Shown here one piece after another: positions 18,489 through 20,100 of a stretch of 20,100 nt of DNA. How positions within the stretch are numbered: position 1 is the first letter of the stretch; each line of letters begins with the position of its first letter. The notes below the pieces were generated by a model. That model made no database searches. It worked only from the letters and a program-made list of their open reading frames with translations, and was not told where the DNA came from. Source of the DNA: Parasitella parasitica. Lineage: Eukaryota; Mucoromycota; Mucoromycetes; Mucorales; Mucoraceae. Location of the stretch: NCBI GenBank assembly GCA_025201805.1, contig MU619452.1, positions 4,691 to 24,790 on the forward strand. Direction: 5' to 3'. A program made the position numbers and the translations under genes.

Positions 18489-19507
18489 ATGAATAAAGAG
18501 AAAAATATTATAAACAATGTAAGCGCAACAACTGCGATTGATTTGAAAGCAGAATTAGTACAACATGTTGAACAATTTGAAAAAACAAGAGCGAGTTTAG
18601 GCAAACAATCAACTGCAAAGCGACCGGATAAAAAGCCAACCGTCTGGACAAAGCAGAATAAGGGTGTGAACGAGAGAAACCAAAGGGATAAAGCACAGCA
18701 GTTGGAAGCGGTGGAGGGCGACGTACTACGACAAAGTAGAGAACAGCTCGAAAAGAAGGCCAGGCTATACGAAGCAATGCAATCTGGGGAGGTCAATGCA
18801 GATGAATATGACGAAGAAAAAATGCCACTTGTTGATTTTGATAGGAAATACTTTCAAGAGGTATAGTGTGTTGACTAATTTTTCTGGGATCGATCACTGA
18901 TGAATTTTAGCGTGAGTTGGAAAGACAAAGAGAAGACGCAGTAGTAGAGAACAAGCGAAAAAAGAGAAGGCAAAACAATAATGATGACGACGATCCTTGG
19001 GTAGAATTTGAAGATGAATTTGGCCGTACTCGTATTGTCCGTCGTAGTGAGCTACCGTCTACAGAGCAACAGCAAACGCAACAATATTCTGACTATGATT
19101 CTGAAGAGGAGAATTATGCTTATTTACAAAAACAGGAGCGGTATAAGGCAGCAGATAGATCCGACATGAGCCATTATGAAGCCGACAGAGAAATTCGAAC
19201 CAAAGGTGTAGGTTTCTATCGATTTTCCAAAGATGAACAAGAAAGAAGGGCTCAGATTGACAAATTAAATCGCCTAAGAGCAGAAACCGAAAATGCACGA
19301 AATTCACAAGCAAGCGCTTCCTCTAAGCGAAAACAAATGCTGGCGCAAAATGCAGAAAAGATCCGTGCGAAAAAAGCAGCACTGAAGGCTAAAAAACATC
19401 ATCAACTGAGGCCTGAACAACAAATACCCTCAGATCAAGGTCCCGTAAATGTTACCGAAGATAGTGTCACGGATTTCTTAAAGTCTATACGTAAACAACT
19501 TGAATAA
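18489..19507 (+). CDS. CCDC174-like coiled-coil protein (DUF4078), 2 exons, 322 aa
   Basis: Homologue of the eukaryotic coiled-coil domain-containing protein 174 family; the human protein is nuclear and has been linked to the exon-junction factor EIF4A3. Exons are 18489-18860 and 18911-19507; the 50-bp intron is phase 0 (donor GTATAG, acceptor TTTTAG). The N-terminal half is a charged helix (IDLKAELVQHVEQFEKTRAS, then ARLYEAMQSGEV). After the intron, DPWVEFEDEFGRTRIVRRSE at about residues 152-171 matches the family W-V-[ED]-x3-D-x2-GRxR motif. The DUF4078 signature VGFYRFSKDEQERRAQIDKL followed by NRLRAETE lies at about 224-250. A basic Ala/Lys-rich tail follows. It is shorter than human CCDC174 (467 aa) but holds both signatures. 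Its tight tandem spacing with CHD1 may reflect compactness only. Confidence 0.85.
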
Positions 19508-19508
19508 A
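19503..19508 (+). terminator. AATAAA overlapping the stop codon of the CCDC174-like gene
   Basis: The TAA stop at 19505-19507 lies inside AATAAA (19503-19508). A second AATAAA occurs at 19652-19657 and is the more usual candidate for a 3' UTR of about 165 bases. Which one is used cannot be told from sequence. Confidence 0.35.
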
Positions 19509-20100
19509 AATACTAGTGTGGTACATATAATTATACATTTGTGTTTGCACTGATGTCTTTTTTTATACGGATGCGATGGAATTTGAGATAATTGGAGCTA
19601 AAATTTGCACTTTTTTGTCAATATTAATAGGTGGATATAAAGCAAGTTTTTAATAAAGAAAAGTTTTAAGATGGTTTAATGGCGAAAAATCCAATCCACA
19701 ATGCCCCACAATCATTTTAATTGCTGATGATAGAATCGTTTAATTTACCAAAGTCCTGATGAACGCTTCTGAGTTTGAGCTACGGTTGACATATCTATGA
19801 CAGGTACTTAATGTGTTTGCGTGATAGTGTTGCTATCTGTAGTCTCTATCTAATGTTTCCCAACATTCCGTATGTGGATTAACAGTTACCTTTAGAAGAA
19901 TGCCGAAATTATGACTAGAGCAAAATCAGTCCTTCAAACATGGTGACAACGTCACCAAAACAAAAAAATTATACACACTGTGGAATATGCTTGATGTAAG
20001 GATATTCACAGAAAAAAAAGTATAAAAAAAACAAGATAAGTCAACTAGATAACGTATAGATTTATTATTTAGTTCAGACTGGAGAACTCTAATCATTACA
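19509..20100. other. AT-rich intergenic DNA at the right edge
   Basis: No supported gene. It contains the second AATAAA at 19652-19657, a short exon-like stretch on the minus strand at 19794-19745 and the inverted repeat at 19941-19957. The last 50 bases contain an AATAATAAAT string on the minus strand, which could belong to the 3' end of a gene beyond the right edge reading leftwards. Confidence 0.45.
19941..19957. repeat. 7-bp inverted repeat with 3-base loop
   Basis: TGGTGAC (19941-19947) and GTCACCA (19951-19957) are exact reverse complements around AAC. This could be a dimeric protein-binding site or a small hairpin; no gene is attached to it. Confidence 0.55.

Noticed and set aside
1-20100. 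CRISPR arrays, rRNA and prokaryotic operon signals
   Set aside because: No regularly spaced repeats, no rRNA-like sequence, and the genes carry spliceosomal introns, so the window is eukaryotic nuclear DNA.

Overview
This window looks like nuclear DNA of a filamentous fungus, most probably Mucoromycota (Mucor/Rhizopus/Lichtheimia-like). The reasons are the AT-rich intergenic DNA, very short GT-AG introns (50-65 bp, one of 118 bp) with CTAAT/TACTAAC-like branch sites, a GPI-anchored chitin deacetylase, fungal versions of conserved eukaryotic proteins, and a decayed Fanzor/TnpB-like ORF. The phylum is inferred; no marker gene fixes it.

Layout: (1) 579-1994, minus strand, three-exon GPI-anchored chitin deacetylase with a TATA box at 2055-2061. 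(2) 1995-7113, about 5 kb without an intact gene, holding inverted repeats, two unexplained open frames and, at about 5578-6789, a broken Fanzor/TnpB-like ORF on the plus strand. (3) 7114-10357, plus, six-exon EMC1 (986 aa). (4) 11243-12857, plus, five-exon GWT1/PIG-W (460 aa), with a G-run about 90 bp upstream. (5) 13219-18354, plus, five-exon CHD1-type chromatin remodeller (about 1633 aa). (6) 18489-19507, plus, two-exon CCDC174-like protein (322 aa), starting only 134 bp after the CHD1 stop. (7) 19508-20100, no supported gene.

The intact genes are mostly housekeeping. EMC1 inserts membrane proteins in the ER, GWT1 acylates GPI precursors in the ER, and the chitin deacetylase is predicted to be a GPI-anchored client of that pathway. 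CHD1 and the CCDC174-like protein are nuclear. I see no evidence of a functional cluster. The least expected item is the dead Fanzor/TnpB-like gene: ordered fragments of the family can be read in two forward frames, and the RuvC-I aspartate position is occupied by asparagine.

Exon boundaries were set by eye from splice signals, reading frame and family similarity. Family assignments rest on remembered motifs, not on a search.
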